Source of the DNA: Rhynchosporium graminicola
Taxonomy: Eukaryota > Ascomycota > Leotiomycetes > Helotiales > Ploettnerulaceae
Assembly (NCBI GenBank): GCA_900074885.1
Contig: FJUW01000015.1
Span: 1-64,000, forward strand
Direction: 5' to 3'
DNA: 64,000 nt
Each line of letters begins with the position of its first letter. Within the stretch, counting starts at the first letter, position 1. This document shows positions 37,715-51,125 of the stretch, one piece after another. The notes below the pieces were generated by a model that was not told the origin of the DNA, did no database searches, and was given only the letters and a program-made list of their open reading frames with translations. The position numbers were made by a program, and so were the translations under genes.

Positions 37715-38640
37715 GTGCCTTTACTAGTTCCTGCTAGTGCTCTTTTAGTAGCGTATTATATATATTACCTGCGATATATTTACGCCTTCCTTAAGATAAA
37801 GTATAATAATACTCCTATTTTAGAACTCTTATACTTGTTTAATAAGCTTAACTCTAAGCTTTATAAGTATTATTTAGCGTTAAAGAGTAGTTATAAGTAT
37901 ATAAGTTACTTAAACCTAAACGTAGTTATATATACTAACGCGTTATAGTTACCTAATTACGTTAATATAGAATATATTATTCTATCTAGTTTACTTCCTA
38001 GCGGCGAAACTAAGGACGCGGAGCTAAATCGGAGTAGTATCGTAGCTACTTATAAGGCTATTAATCGGATCTATTATCTCGCGAAATCTACTACTCCTAC
38101 TATTATATTAGAGATTACTACTATATAATTAGTAGAGACTTAGGCTTTAAGGCGTTCTATAGAGAAGGTATTTAAGGAGTTAGAGTTTATTAAAGTAATA
38201 AGTTACGATCTTAAACCCTTAGATATTAGTATAATACTAACGCGATATAGGATTTAGATCTTCTAATAGTCGATTTAGCGGAATCTAAGTTAATAGCTGA
38301 AATAGTATTAAAGCAGATAAAGGAATTAAATAGTATTATACGGGAATTTGCGAAGAAAGCTATATTTAAAGCTACGATATCTAATACTAAGGGAAAGAGG
38401 AATTTACCTTCTAGTTCAGAGATAGTATCGGATCTAAATACTCTCGGACCCTCTCTAAAGAAGAAAGCCTATAGGATTAGCTATTATACTTAGTCTACTA
38501 CTAGGGCTATATTAGTAGATTTAAGTAAGGAATTAGATATAGTAGTTCCGGTTCCAGATATTCCAGATTTACTAGAAGCTCCGGAGAACTTAAGAGAGAA
38601 AACTAGTGAAATAAAAGTAATTAAAGAAGTAGAGTTCTAG
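37715..38640 (+). pseudogene. Antisense ORF of A2, opposite to pol
   Basis: The best-preserved copy of the A antisense frame. The first 77 codons are fully open, and that frame continues with only TAA/TAG stops to about 38235. A second frame is then open from about 38225 to a TAG at 38638, with only one internal TAG. The C-terminal part has a Lys/Glu-rich helical stretch (residues like LKQIKELNSIIREFAKK), then a Pro-rich stretch (VVPVPDIPDLLEAPEN). It looks coding by composition and by conservation with A1. No family is recognised, and the start is unknown. Confidence 0.62.
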
Positions 38641-38659
38641 ATATAGTATTATTATAGAG

Positions 38660-41600
38660 TATAATCGGGAGATTATCCTTAGTAATAAATTCTAATACTA
38701 ATAACTATAATAGCTTATTATCCTCTAAGTAACTATAGTTATCTATTCTATCTTCCTAGGCCTTAATCTACTAATCTAGTTTACGTAGAGGTCCAGGTTT
38801 ACTTAAGTTAGTAGCGTAGAAGTCTCTAAGCTTATATAGAGTACCTATTAAGTCAGAAGCGTTATACTAAGTTAGGTCCGGGTCGTAGCTTAGCTAGCTA
38901 ACTTAATACTTTAGATTACCTCTTAGGAATTATATAGCGAGTATAGCTTATAACTCCTACTCTTCTTAAGTAATAATAACCTCCGGAGGTAGGTTTAGTA
39001 ACTCCTAGCTTAGTAATAGGTTGTCCGGGTCCTTAAAGAGTAATTTAGAGGCGAATATATTATATATAGAAGATCCTAGGGGTAAATCTAGCTTATAGAA
39101 GTATCTGATCTTAGCTAAGACCTAGTATAGTCTTACTTAGAGACTAGATAGCTTCTTACTTAGCTAGTAATTCTTAAGGTTCCTTATAGAGAAAAATACC
39201 TTATCTCTAACTTCCTAGTTAATACTATACCGTTTCGGGTCAGTTATAGCGCTTATCTTATACTAAGCAGCTAGTATATTAGCTTTTATAACCTCGATAG
39301 TAGATTTAGCACGTTTAACTAAGGATTTAGTATTAGTATAGTTAAGCTTCTCTTATAGTATCGATCCGGTAAGTTACTTCTAGTCCTAGCTATTCCGTAG
39401 CAGTATACTATATTTAAGGGTATATAGCGCTATACTAATAGAGTCATAAGGCAGAGTTACTTAGGCGCGGTCTATTATTAGTAGTAGTTTGCCCTAGTTA
39501 CTCTAGTAGTAATTAATAAAGAGTCTAAGGCGTTAGTTAATATACTGATTTATAATCTCCGTTTATCCGTCGGTTTACTAGTAGAAGAAAGTAGAGAGCT
39601 TAACCTTAACTCTAATTATATAGCAAAACTCTTACTAGAAGGATAAGACTAACTAAGCTCCTTAGTTAGATATAATTAACTTAGGAGTATATCTGAAACG
39701 ATATATCTATTAGATAAATAATATCGCTATCCCGCGGATATCGATATTATAGTAGTATAGTATTAATACGGAGTCCTTCCCTAAGTAGTTAATAAATACT
39801 AATATCTTATTAAATCCTTAGTTATCAGGCGGGAAGTCCTTAAAATCTATAGCTAAGTACTATATAAGGTAACTAGGTACCGGTAATAAGTATAAGAATC
39901 CTTATTATTTCGTTTACTTCAGATAAGAGTACTAATAGAGGCAGTAATTACAAGTATACTATTTTATATCCGATATAAGTCCTTTCTAGTAGTAATAAGT
40001 AGAAATTATTTCGGTAGTCTTACGAGCATTTAGATAAGCGGAGGAAACTTAATCGTAAACTTCGCTAATTAAACAGGTATATAGTAAGGTATAGCGTTAT
40101 ACGTATAAATAACTATTATAAAGTAGTAAACTATTATTAATAGTATAGCTATCTCTTAATATATTCCGTTTATTAGAGAATAATTCTTACTTAAATTAGT
40201 ATAGCTTCTTAATTAAATTAAAGGAATTACGTACGAGTTCCGGTAGCGTATTAGTCCTTAGCGATATTAGGCATATATAACTAATTTAATCGATATAATA
40301 CTTAGCTAGTTCCGCGTTAATCCTAAGGTCTAGGTAATCTAGAGGTAATAAAACCCGAGATCTATTATCCTATTTCTATTATTCCTATATCCTTAGATCT
40401 TATTCCCTATAGCTAAGGATATTAGCTTTAGCGTTATCTTTACTAAGCGTATATATAATTTAAAAGTTAAATTCAGAAAGGAATTCTATCTATCTAGCTT
40501 ACTTACTAGTTAGGACTTTAATAGTTATAAAGTATTCTAAAGATTAATAGTCCGTATATACGCTAGTATAGCGTCGTAGAGATATAAGTTCCGATCTCTA
40601 TTTCCGGAAAGACTTAATAATAGTATATAGCTCCTTATTATAGATCTTCTAGTTTAGTTTATATCTATTAAGAATATAAGAGTAGAATCTAATTAGATAC
40701 TACTAGTTATTTTCATATAATTAGAAGATAACTCTAGCTATTATATTATCAGAAGTATTAGTTTCTAGTTTAGTCTATAATTCAGGGTCGAAATAATATA
40801 GTTTCTATACCGATAGTAGCTATTAATATAAATCGTTAAAGGACTTCTTATAATCGTTAGTAAAATTCTATAGTACTATAAGCCGAGTAAGTACTAAGAG
40901 AGGTTTAGTAATAAGGCCGAAATTCCGAATAAATTAATAATAGAACTTATAGAATCCTAGGAAGGATTTCATAGCTATTACCGTTTCGGGGTACTTCTAG
41001 TCTACTAATAGTACTACTTTCTCGGGATCTAGCTCGATTCCGTTAGTAGTAATAATATATCCGAGGTATTTAGTTTAAGTAATATGGAATTCGCTTTTCT
41101 TAATATCTACTTAAAGTCTAATATCTATTAAGTATTATAGTATTAATTTAATATATTCCTTATATTCCTAGAGCGTTTCTGAGTATATAAGGATATTATC
41201 TAAGTAAGCTATATAGAAATTATCTAAGTAGTCTAGTAATATATTATTTATATATCGCTAGTATATACTAGGTCCGTTATAGAGCCTAAAAGGTAGTACT
41301 TTATATTTATAGGATCCGAAGCGGGTTCGGAAAGTAGTATACTCCTCTGATTCGGGGTCTATATAGATATAGTTAAATACTACTCGGATATCTAGTTTAG
41401 TAAAGATTACTACTTTAGATATATAAGTTAAGAGCTTATCGATCTTAGGTATTAGGTATAAATCCTTTCAAGTGATTATATTAAGCTTACGATAATTAAT
41501 ATAGAAGCGTAATCCTCTATCGGCCTTTTTAATAAATAGTATAAGTAATATAAAGGAACTTTAGCTAGATTTAATAAATCCTTTATCTAAGTTCTCTATA

Positions 41601-44100
41601 AAGTACTTCTTAGTTACTTATAGTTCGTCTATAGATTACTAATATAAAGGCGAATATATATTAAGTAATAGTTCTTTTAGAATAATTTTATAATTATATA
41701 AGTAATATAGTAGAAGAATATTAGAATCCCGCTTAGAAAAGGCTTCCTTAAGAGTAAAGTATTATTCCGGTAGCTTTTCAGCTATAAGTCGTTCGGTATC
41801 AGGATCCTTAGGAGAATCGCTATTTAGATAGTCTTATAAAAAGTAATTTATCTCGTAGATACTAGTAAAGAATAATTCAGAGCTTTTATATTTTATTTTA
41901 AAATAAAAAGCTATAGTACTAATTTAGTAAATCGGAACTAGTTTCTAGATCCTTAAAGGTTAAAAGGAGCACTTATAGTAAGGTTTCGGTATAAGTACCT
42001 TTCTTAATAAATTCGGAGCGGGAAAGGGTTCGGATTCCTTAGCGATAAGTAGAAATAAGTTAAATAATAAGGATAATATATTAATATACTATTTCGCTAC
42101 TATTTAGTATAATCGCTATTAGTTTAGCTAGTTTATAGCTAAGTCCCGCGCGTTAGTATCGATTTAGTAAGATCGATTAATACTAAGTTTATAAGGTAGT
42201 AAAGTTATAATTATCTCCTTATCGTATTAGAGAGTAGCTAGATAGCGTTCTAGCTATAGAAGCTTATAATAGAGTATATCTAGCTTAATCTGAAATCGTT
42301 ATATCTATTTAATACTAATAATTATATCTTACTATCCTAAATCAAAGAGAATAAAAAGGTAATTATAAATACGCCTATTATTAATAGAAAAGTATAAATA
42401 TATGAAATAAGTAATATAAGTTCTAATAGACTATTAGAATCCACGTATTAGAATAGAATAGGGCAGTAGCTCGATTTTAATACTAAGGGCTCCCGATAGT
42501 CGTCCGGTAAGAGTACGATTAATAAACAGATAACTATTCGCTTTAGTATCGATTAAGCTACTTATAGAGACTTCTAGCTTATTTATACTAACTATAGTTA
42601 AGTATATAAATTACTTACTTCCTATTAAGGAGTTAAGGTCCAGATTAGAGAGATTATACTTATATAAACCTAAGAAGGAGTTTTTACTTAAGTCTTATTA
42701 TTTCCCTCTAGTATTAGTCCAGATTCGGAGAGTATATCTTCTATTATTTCCTTAGTTACTTAATCCTTTTCCGGAAATTTATTAATTAATTAAACCTTAA
42801 GTAAGTTAAGGTAATCTAGCTTAATATAACTAAGCTATTTATAACTATAATACTTAAGGGGTTCTCCGGTCGAGATAGTAAGGCGTTTTAGCGCAGAGGA
42901 AGTACTAGACTATACTAAGGTAAAGGTATATACGTATAATGTAAGAGTAGTTTATCGAGGGGCTAAGCTTAGGGACCGGTAAGAAGTAGAACTAGTAGAG
43001 GTCGTAGTAGTAATAGTAGGCTTATAGTACTATACTAGAGTAATAGCTTTCTCGGGATAGATATATTCTAAGTTATAGTAATATTTAGTATTAAAAGAAA
43101 GTAAGGATCTAACTATAGAAGCGTAGTCCTTATTCTATATTAGTTTAATAATAAGAGTTAAAGCGCGTAAGGATAATATAATCTTATCTTATATATAAAA
43201 GAATTACTCTTTCTTTTTAACTTTACCTTAGATAATAACACTTTAAAATCGATTACGAAACTCAGCGAAGGTCTCGCGTATATAACTAAGTTATTATATT
43301 TCTAAGTAGTAGAAAGTATTATAGTAATTATCTTCTTCTAAACTAATAAAGAAGTTCTCTTCTAGTAAGGAGATTATTTTATTACTAGTCTTAAACTTAT
43401 TAGTAAGGTATTAAAGCGTAAGATACTCTTTAGCTAATCTAGTAACTAGTTCTTATACGAGAACGCGCTAGGAGAAGTCTATAAAGTAGTAATTAGCGTT
43501 TATAGCTAGCCGGTCTCGTATTAATACTTTCTATTAGAAGAAAGTAGAATCCGACCTATTATCTAGAGGCAGGATCTTCTTAATAAGATAAGACTTCCTA
43601 GGGCGTAACTCTACTGATTCGGCGCTAGGGGAGGGAGATAGTTTATTAAGAATAATATCCTCTCTCTTAGTACTACGTATTAGAATAGAGTTTATTAGCT
43701 TATTAAACTCCGCTATACGCGGAGATTATAGTATTAGTTCTAATAGGAGAGTCGAAGATAAGCGAGAGACTCTTATAAGGAACTTATCTTATATAGAGAT
43801 TAGTCTATCTATAGTATCTTCTAGAGAGTTATTCTTCTTCTTCTAGTCTACTAATTATTATAAGAGAGAATAGATCAGGTTCGAGTTACTTATAGTAATA
43901 GGAGTACTTAGCGATTATACTCCTAGTGAATTTCGCTTTTATTTTCCTTTCTCTTTTAATTAATACTTTCTTAATAAAGTATTAATATTCTTTAGAGTAA
44001 GAGATATTTAAGGTAAGGAAGAGTATAATAGATTAGGTTCAGAGGTAGAGCGAGAGAGGTCGCGTTAGGTCCTCCTAGAACTAGAGAGGTCTCTAGTTTA
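38660..44100 (-). pseudogene. RIP-destroyed gag-pol of A2
   Basis: Collinear with the A1 gag-pol at an offset of about 34.35 kb. Integrase, RT and gag occupy the matching positions (RT near 40900-41600). All frames are broken by RIP. Confidence 0.8.
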
Positions 44101-44425
44101 TTAGTTAGAAGCTATTCTAGTAGCTTAAAAAATAGTATATTAGGGCTATTTCAGTAGTAATATATAAAAGTTAAAGTTCTAGGGTATTTATTATACTTTC
44201 TTCAAAATCTATCTATAATTCCTTTATACTAAGAGAGTTATTAAAGAAGCGTTAGTAAAGACTTTCTCTATTATACTATTTACGATAAGCTAAATTAAAC
44301 CCTAATTTATAGTTATCCGAGAGATCTCTAGTATCTTAGCTATATACGAGTAGTTATCGAATAACTAACTTAGTAATAAGATATTATAATAGACTATCTC
44401 CGGCTATCTTAATCTTTTTATTTAA

Positions 44426-44577
44426 TATAACGATATAAGACTTAAGGTAATATATAAGTAAGAATAAATAAGTAGAGAGGCTAAGAGCGATCTTATATAG
44501 TCTACTATAAAGAAAATAAAAAGATAAGGAAGAAAGAAGAAGAGAGATAAGGTATAAAGTACCTTATATATATATAC
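44426..44577 (-). repeat. 5' LTR of A2, cut by the assembly join
   Basis: 152 bp of the 268-bp LTR are present, up to the N. Confidence 0.88.
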
Positions 44578-44578
44578 N
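44578..44578. other. Single-N assembly join between A2 and A3
   Basis: The sequence jumps from the middle of an A LTR to the middle of A RT. The true distance is unknown. If A3 is full length, about 4.4 kb of its 3' half is missing. Confidence 0.85.
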
Positions 44579-47512
44579 ATAATTAATATAGAAGCGTAAT
44601 CCTCTATCGGCCTTTTTAATAAATAGTATAAGTAATATAAAGGGACTTTAGCTAGATTCGATGAATCTCTTATCTAGGTTCTCTATAAGATACTTCTTAG
44701 TTACTTATAGTTCGTCTATAGATTACTAATATAAGAGCGAATATATATTAAGTAATAGTTCTTCTAGAATAATTTTATAATTATATAAGTAATATAGTAG
44801 AAGAATATTAGAATCCCGCTTAGAAAAGGCTTCCTTAAGAGTATAATACTATTCCGGTAGCTTTTTAGCTATAAGTCGTTCAGTATCAGGATCCTCAGGA
44901 GAGTCGCTATTTAGATAGTCTTATAAGAGGCGATCTATCTCGTAGATACTAGTAAAGAATAATTCGGAACCTTTATATTTTATATTAAAGTAAAAAGCTA
45001 TAGTACTAATTTAGTAAATTAGAACCGGTTTCCAGATCCTCGGAAGTTAAGAGAAGCACTTATAGTAGGGTTTCGGCGCAAGTACCTTTCTCGATAAATT
45101 CGGAGCGGAAAGGAGTTCGGATTCCTTAGCGATAAGCGGAAATAAGTTAAAGAGTAAGGACAATACGTTAATATACTATATTACTACTATTTAGTATAAT
45201 TAGTATTAGTCTAGCTAGTTTATAGCTAAGTCCTGCGTATTAGTATCGATTTAGTAAGATCGATTAATACTAGGTTTATAAGATAGTAGAGTTATAATTA
45301 TCTCCTTATCGTATTAGAGAGTAGCTAGATAACGTTCCGACTATAGTAGCTTATAGTAAAGCGTATCTAGCTTAACTTGAAATCGTCGTATCTATTTAAT
45401 ACTAATAATTATATCTTATTATCCTAAATTAAGGAGAATAAAAGGGTAGTTATAAATACGCTTATTATTAATAGAAAGGTATAAACGTATAAAATAGGTA
45501 ATATAAGTTCTAATAGACTATTAGAACCTACGTATTAGAATAGAATAAGGTAGTAGCTCGATTTTAATACTAAGGGCCCCTGATAGTTATTCGGTAAGAG
45601 TGCGATTAATAAACAGATAACTATTCGCTCTGGTATTAATTAAGCTATTTATAGAGACTCCTAGCCTATTTATACTAACTATAGTTAGGTATATAAATTA
45701 CTTACCTCTTATTAGGGAGTTAAGGTCTAGATTAGAGAGATTATACTTACGTAGACCTAAGAAGGAGTTTTTACCTAAGCCTTATCGTTTCCCTCTAATA
45801 TTAGTTTAGATTCAGAGGGTACGTCTTCTACTACTTCTTTAGTTACTTAATCCTCTTCTGGAAATTCGTTGATTAATTAAACCTTAGGCAAGTTAAAGTA
45901 GTTTAGCTTAATATAACCGAGCTATCTATAACTATAATACCTAAGGAGTTCTCCAGTCGAAGTAGTAAGACGTTTTAGCGCGGAAGAAGTACTAGCCCGT
46001 ACTAAGGTAGAAGTACGTATATATAGTACAGGAGTAGTTTATCGAGGAGCTGAGCTTAAGGACTAGTAAGAGGTAGAACTAATAGTAGTCGTAGTAGTAA
46101 TAGTAAGCTTACGGTACTATACTTAGGTAGTAGCTTTCTCGGGATAAGTATATTCTAAGTTATAGCGACACTTAGTATTAAAAGAAAGTAAGGATCTAAC
46201 TATAGAAGCGTAATCCTTATTCTATATTAGTTTAATAATAAGAGTTAAAGCGCGTAAGGATAGTATAATCTTATCTTATATATAGAAGAACTACTCTTTC
46301 TTTTTAACTTTACCTTAGATAGTAGCGCTTTGAAATCGACTACGAAACTCGGCGAAAGTCTCGCGTATATAGCCGAATTATTATATTTCTAAGTAGTAGA
46401 AAGCGTTATAATAGTTATCTTCCTCTAAACTAGTAAGAAAGTTCTTCTCTAATAAGGAGATTATTTTATTACTAGTTTTAAACTCGTTAGCGAGGTACTA
46501 AGGCGTAAAATACTCCTTAGCTAATCTAGTAACTAGCTCTTATACGAGAACGTGCCGAGAGAAGTCCGTAAGATAATAGTTAGCGTTTATAACTAGCCGG
46601 TCTTATATTAATACTCTCTATTAGAGGAAAGTAGAGTCCGATCTATTATCTAGGAGTAAGATCTTCTTAGTAAGATAAGACTTCCTAAGGCGTGACTCTA
46701 CCGATTTAGTACCGGGAGAGAGAGATAGTTTATTAGGAATAGTATCCTCTCTCTCGGTACTATATATCGGAATAGAGTTTATTAAGTTATTAAACTCTAC
46801 TATACGCGGAGATTATAGTATTAGTTCTAGTAGGAGAGTCGAAGATAAGCGAGGGACCCTTATAAGGAACTTATCTTATACGGAGATTAGTCTATCTATA
46901 GTATCTTCTAGAGAGTTATTCTTTTCCTCATAGTCAACTAATAATTATAAGAGGGAAAAGATAAGGTTCGAGTCACCTATAGTAGTAAGAGTACTTAGCG
47001 ATTATACTCCTAGTGAATTTCGCTTTTATTTTCCTTTCCTTCTTAGTTAGTACTTCCTTAATAAAGTATTAATATTCTCTAGGGTAAGAGACGTTTAGAG
47101 TAAGAAAGGGTATAATAGATTAGGTTCGGAGGTAGAGCGAGAGGGATCGCGTTAGGTTCCCTTAGAACTAGAGGGGTCTCTAGTTTATTAGTTAAGAGCT
47201 ATAATAATAGCTTAAAAAGGGGTATATTAGGGCTATTTCGGCGGTAATACGTAGAGATTAAAGTTCCGGGGTATTTATTATACCTTCTTTAAAATCTATT
47301 TATAATTCCTTTATACTAAGGGAGTTATTAAAGGAGCGTTAGCGAAGACCTCCTTTATTATACTATTTATAATAAGCTAAATCAAACCCTAATTTATAGT
47401 TATCCGAGAGATCTCTAGTATCTTAGCTATATACAAGTAGTTATCGAATAACTAACTTAGTAGTAAGATATTATAATAAGCTATCTCCGGCTATCTTAAT
47501 CTTTTTATTTAA
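44579..47512 (-). pseudogene. A3, RT to gag fragment
   Basis: Matches 41490-44425 of A2 with scattered transitions. It holds part of RT, protease and gag on the minus strand, all broken by RIP. Confidence 0.82.
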
Positions 47513-47780
47513 TATAATAATATAAGACTTAAGGTAGTATATAAGTAAGAATAAATAAGTAGAGAGGCTAAGAGCGATCTTATATAATCTACTATAAAGG
47601 AAACAAAAAGATAAGAAAGGAGGAAGAAGAGAGATAGAGTATAAAGCACCTTATATATATATACTAATACTAGTCCGATACTATACCGGGTCGGATACTA
47701 GTTCTGCCGGGATACCTATGAACTCGGGCCCTATTATCTATCCTTCTTCTCATATGACATTCAGGTGAGCTGTCGTCACA
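47513..47780 (-). repeat. 5' LTR of A3
   Basis: A 268-bp LTR ending GTCGTCACA. The TSD CAGAT follows and equals the one left of A2. Confidence 0.92.
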
Positions 47781-47785
47781 CAGAT

Positions 47786-47959
47786 ACGGGCTAGTATCAG
47801 TGCCTTAGGTATACCCTCCTTATATATATAGAGGTATAGACTCCTTCAGAGCTCTATATCTTTCTGTTTCCTTTATACTAGACTATTAAGGATCGTTCTT
47901 AACCTTCTTACTTATTTTATTACTACTTATATACTATCTAGAGCCCTTATATTATTATA
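47786..47959 (+). repeat. B1 5' LTR, second piece
   Basis: Continues 36889-36917 after the A2/A3 insertion and ends TTATTATA. Confidence 0.9.
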
Positions 47960-49404
47960 TTAAATAGAAAGATTAAGACTACTAGAGATAGTATTAAATA
48001 ATATCTCACTTAGAAAGCTCGATTATAAACGAACTCTTTAACTTCTTTATTAAGTATTCTATTATCTTTATTACTTTAATATAGTTTTAGTATATATACG
48101 TACTTATCTCGATTATATATATAACTCTCTGATTCGATAGTTAAGCTTTCAAAAGAGCTAAGATTCTAAAGATCTCTTAGATAGTTAGAGATTTAAGTAT
48201 AATCGACACTTAGAAGTACTAGCTTTACGAGTTACTCTTAGATACTCGAATTACCTTCCTTACGTAAAGTTATAATAAACGAATTTTAAGTAGAAACCTT
48301 CCTTAAAGCCTTAAAACTTTATTATCCCTTTACTTAACTTTAACCTTCCGAAAGTAGTTTTAATAGCGAAAAACCTTACTTTTAGGCTAAGATAAAGTAG
48401 CTTATTATTCTAGCGGAAACTACCGGAATTCGACTTATAATCCTTATATTCTAGTATAATTTATTCCTCTTAGTAGAATTAACCTCTCTTTACTAGGACT
48501 TTTAATTTAATACTCCTTATATCTACTTAACTAAGATATCTAACTCTCCTTAATCTTTAGCTTCTTTAGAATTCGATTTAGACTTTCGCTTCTTCTATAA
48601 CTTTTAAGTATTCTATTACTTTCGCTTAGTCTTACTTATCTAATACCTCTTAAAAAAGCTTAGCTAGCTCTTACGACTTTACTAGAATACCCTCGTAGCC
48701 CTTCCGATTCTATACTTATTATAGAATGAATTCAATCGATTAAAGACTATTAATTATATATAGAATCGATTACTCGGGAGCTCTCTATTAGTATTAGTCG
48801 AATTAAATAAATATTTATAGAGTTTTTATATACTTAAGTATATTTAGTAAACCCTAGACCTTTAGTAAACTCGATACTTTAATTACTAAAAGAACTTACT
48901 CTTAAACGCTTTTTAATTAATAATTTATAGACCTCTAGTAAGTTATAACTAACTGAAAGTATTAATACGCTTAATATAGGGATTAACTTATCTTTTAGCT
49001 AATAGCGTACTTCTTTTTAGGACTAACTTAAAGTTAATTTAAACTAATACTTAATTATGCGTACTTATAAAGCGCTAGTCTAAAGCTCTACTTCTAGCTT
49101 TATAAGAGGTTACTTAGAACTATAATATCTCTCGGAAATTACATCTTTCTTCTCTATTAAAGAGATAATTTTAGTACTCGCCTCTTATTACCTTTCCGGA
49201 CTCGAAACGGAGTAATATCATACTGAATTTCATAAGCTTTTAATAAAAAAAGAGTCCTTTTTATAATTCTATATAAAGTTCTAAAGCTTAGTAATTCTTA
49301 GAGGTATAGCTAAATCAGAGTAGTACTTTTACCTCTAGCTAAAGCTTACTATATAGCTACGTACTACTACCGCTCTAATTAAGTACTCTTAGAAGACTGA
49401 TTAT
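47960..49404 (+). pseudogene. B1 interior with RIP-destroyed gag
   Basis: The leader is followed by a plus-strand gag-like reading (for example ESIKDY and SITRELS near 48740-48790, and SFIRGYLEL near 49100) with TAA/TAG stops. It is the uninterrupted version of the site where D sits in B2 (ACTTC near 49012). It stops at GATTAT, about 341 bp short of the normal end, and the middle LTR begins there. Confidence 0.75.
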
Positions 49405-49608
49405 TATGACGGCGTATAGTATTACGTGGCAGATACGGGCTAGTATCGGTGCCTTAGATATATCCTCCTTATATATATAGAGGTATAAACTTCTTCAGAG
49501 CTTTATATCTTTCTATTTCCTTCGTACTAGACTATTAAGGATTATTCTTAACCTCTCTACTTATTTTATTACTACTCGTATACTAACTAGAGCCCTTATA
49601 TCGTTATA
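49405..49608 (+). repeat. Middle LTR of B1/B2
   Basis: A 204-bp LTR from TATGACGGCG to TCGTTATA. Confidence 0.9.
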
Positions 49609-50663
49609 TTAAATAGAAAGATTAAGACTACTAAAGATAGTATTAAATAATATCTTACTTAGAAAGCTCGATTATAGATAAACTCTTTAATCTCTTTATT
49701 AAGTATTCTATTATTTTTATTACTTTAATATAGTTTCAGCGTATATATATACTTATCTCGATTATATATATAACTTTCTGATTCGATAGTTAGGCTTTTA
49801 AAAGAGCTAAGATTCCGGAGATCTCTTAGATAGCTAGAGATTTAAGTATAATCGATACTTAGAAGTACTAATTTTACGAGTTACTCTCGGATACTCGAAT
49901 TACTCTTCTTACATAGGGTTATAATAGACGAATTTTAGGTAGAAACTTCCCTTAAGGCCCTAAAACTTTATTATCCTCTTACTTAACTTTAACCTTCGGA
50001 AAGTAGCTCTAATAGTAAAAAACCTTACTTTTAGGCTAAGATAAAGTAGCTTATTATTCTAGCGGAAACTACCGGAATTCGACTTATAATCCTTATACTC
50101 TAGTATAATTTATCCCTCTTAATAGAATCGACCTCTTTTTACTAGGACTTTTAATTTAATACTTCTTATATTTACTTAACTAAGATATCTAACTCTTCTT
50201 AATCTTTTAGCTTCTTTAGAATTCGATTTAGACTTTCGCTTCTTCTATAACTTTTAAGTATTCTATTACTTTCGCTTAGCCTCGCTTATCTAATATCTCC
50301 TAAGAAGGCTTAGCTAGCTCTTACGACTTCACCGGAATACTCTCGTAGCCCTTCCGATTCCGTACTTACTATAGAATTGATTTAATCAATTAAAGACTAT
50401 TAATTATATATAGAATCGACTACTCGGGAGCTCTCTATCAGTATTAGTCGAATTAAATAGATATTTATAGAGTTTTTATATACTTAAGTATAATTAGTAA
50501 ACCCTAGACCTTTAGTAAACTCGATACCTTAATTACCGAAAGAATCTACTCTTAAACGCTCTTTAATTAATAATTTACAGACTTCCGATAAGTCGTAACT
50601 AACTGAAAGTATTAATACGCTCGATATAAGGATTAACTTGTCTTTTAGCTAATAGTATACTTC
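49609..50663 (+). pseudogene. B2 interior, 5' part (leader and gag start)
   Basis: Collinear with 47960-49015. The leader starting TTAAATAGAAAGATTAAGA matches the leader of Gypsy A. The gag reading is cut at ACTTC (50659-50663) by D. Confidence 0.75.
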
Positions 50664-50845
50664 TGTAATAATCACTTAGTAGGCTGAGGTAAATAGACAT
50701 AATAGAATAGTAGAATAGTCGCTAGAGGTTCGCTAGTAATAATCTAGTTAATATAGAAACTAATTACTAAGGAGAGAAGGTTCTTCCTTCCTCTCTAATT
50801 CTGAAATATAAGAGTAGGAAGCACTAGGCGTATAGACTTATTATA
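50664..50845 (-). repeat. 3' LTR of D
   Basis: A 182-bp LTR from TGTAATAATCAC to TTATTATA. Confidence 0.95.
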
Positions 50846-51125
50846 ATATCTCTTCTCTTAAATACTTCTATCCTAGAAGTAAAAGTATTAAAATACCTTA
50901 GCTAGCGATACTTCAGCGAGGCGCTAGTAAGGCGCTCCTTTCAGGATGCACCTTTATTCTGATTCTTCTTTATTATTAGTAAAGCTAGAATACGGAATAT
51001 AGCATTAGGCAACTCCTCTATATAACTCTCAACTTTCTCTCTTCTCTCCTCTTTAAATAACTAACGATAATAACACTATACGTAAGTTATAAACCTGATC
51101 TACTAGATACTATTAACTTAACCTT

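Larger units (their letters stand above)
36918..47780 (-). mobile_element. Gypsy A2/A3 composite
   Basis: Flanked by CAGAT (36913-36917 and 47781-47785). A2 runs from its 3' LTR (36918-37184) through the antisense ORF, pol and gag to a cut 5' LTR (44426-44577). After the N at 44578, A3 starts inside RT and runs to a full LTR (47513-47780). A2 and A3 differ by many transitions where they overlap, so they are different copies and not one contig repeated. Three LTRs in one direction suggest a tandem array or a misjoin. Confidence 0.85.

Noticed and set aside
44579..47780. A3 as an accidental repeat of the A2 contig
   Set aside because: The overlapping parts differ at many sites, so they are different copies, although the join itself is unreliable.
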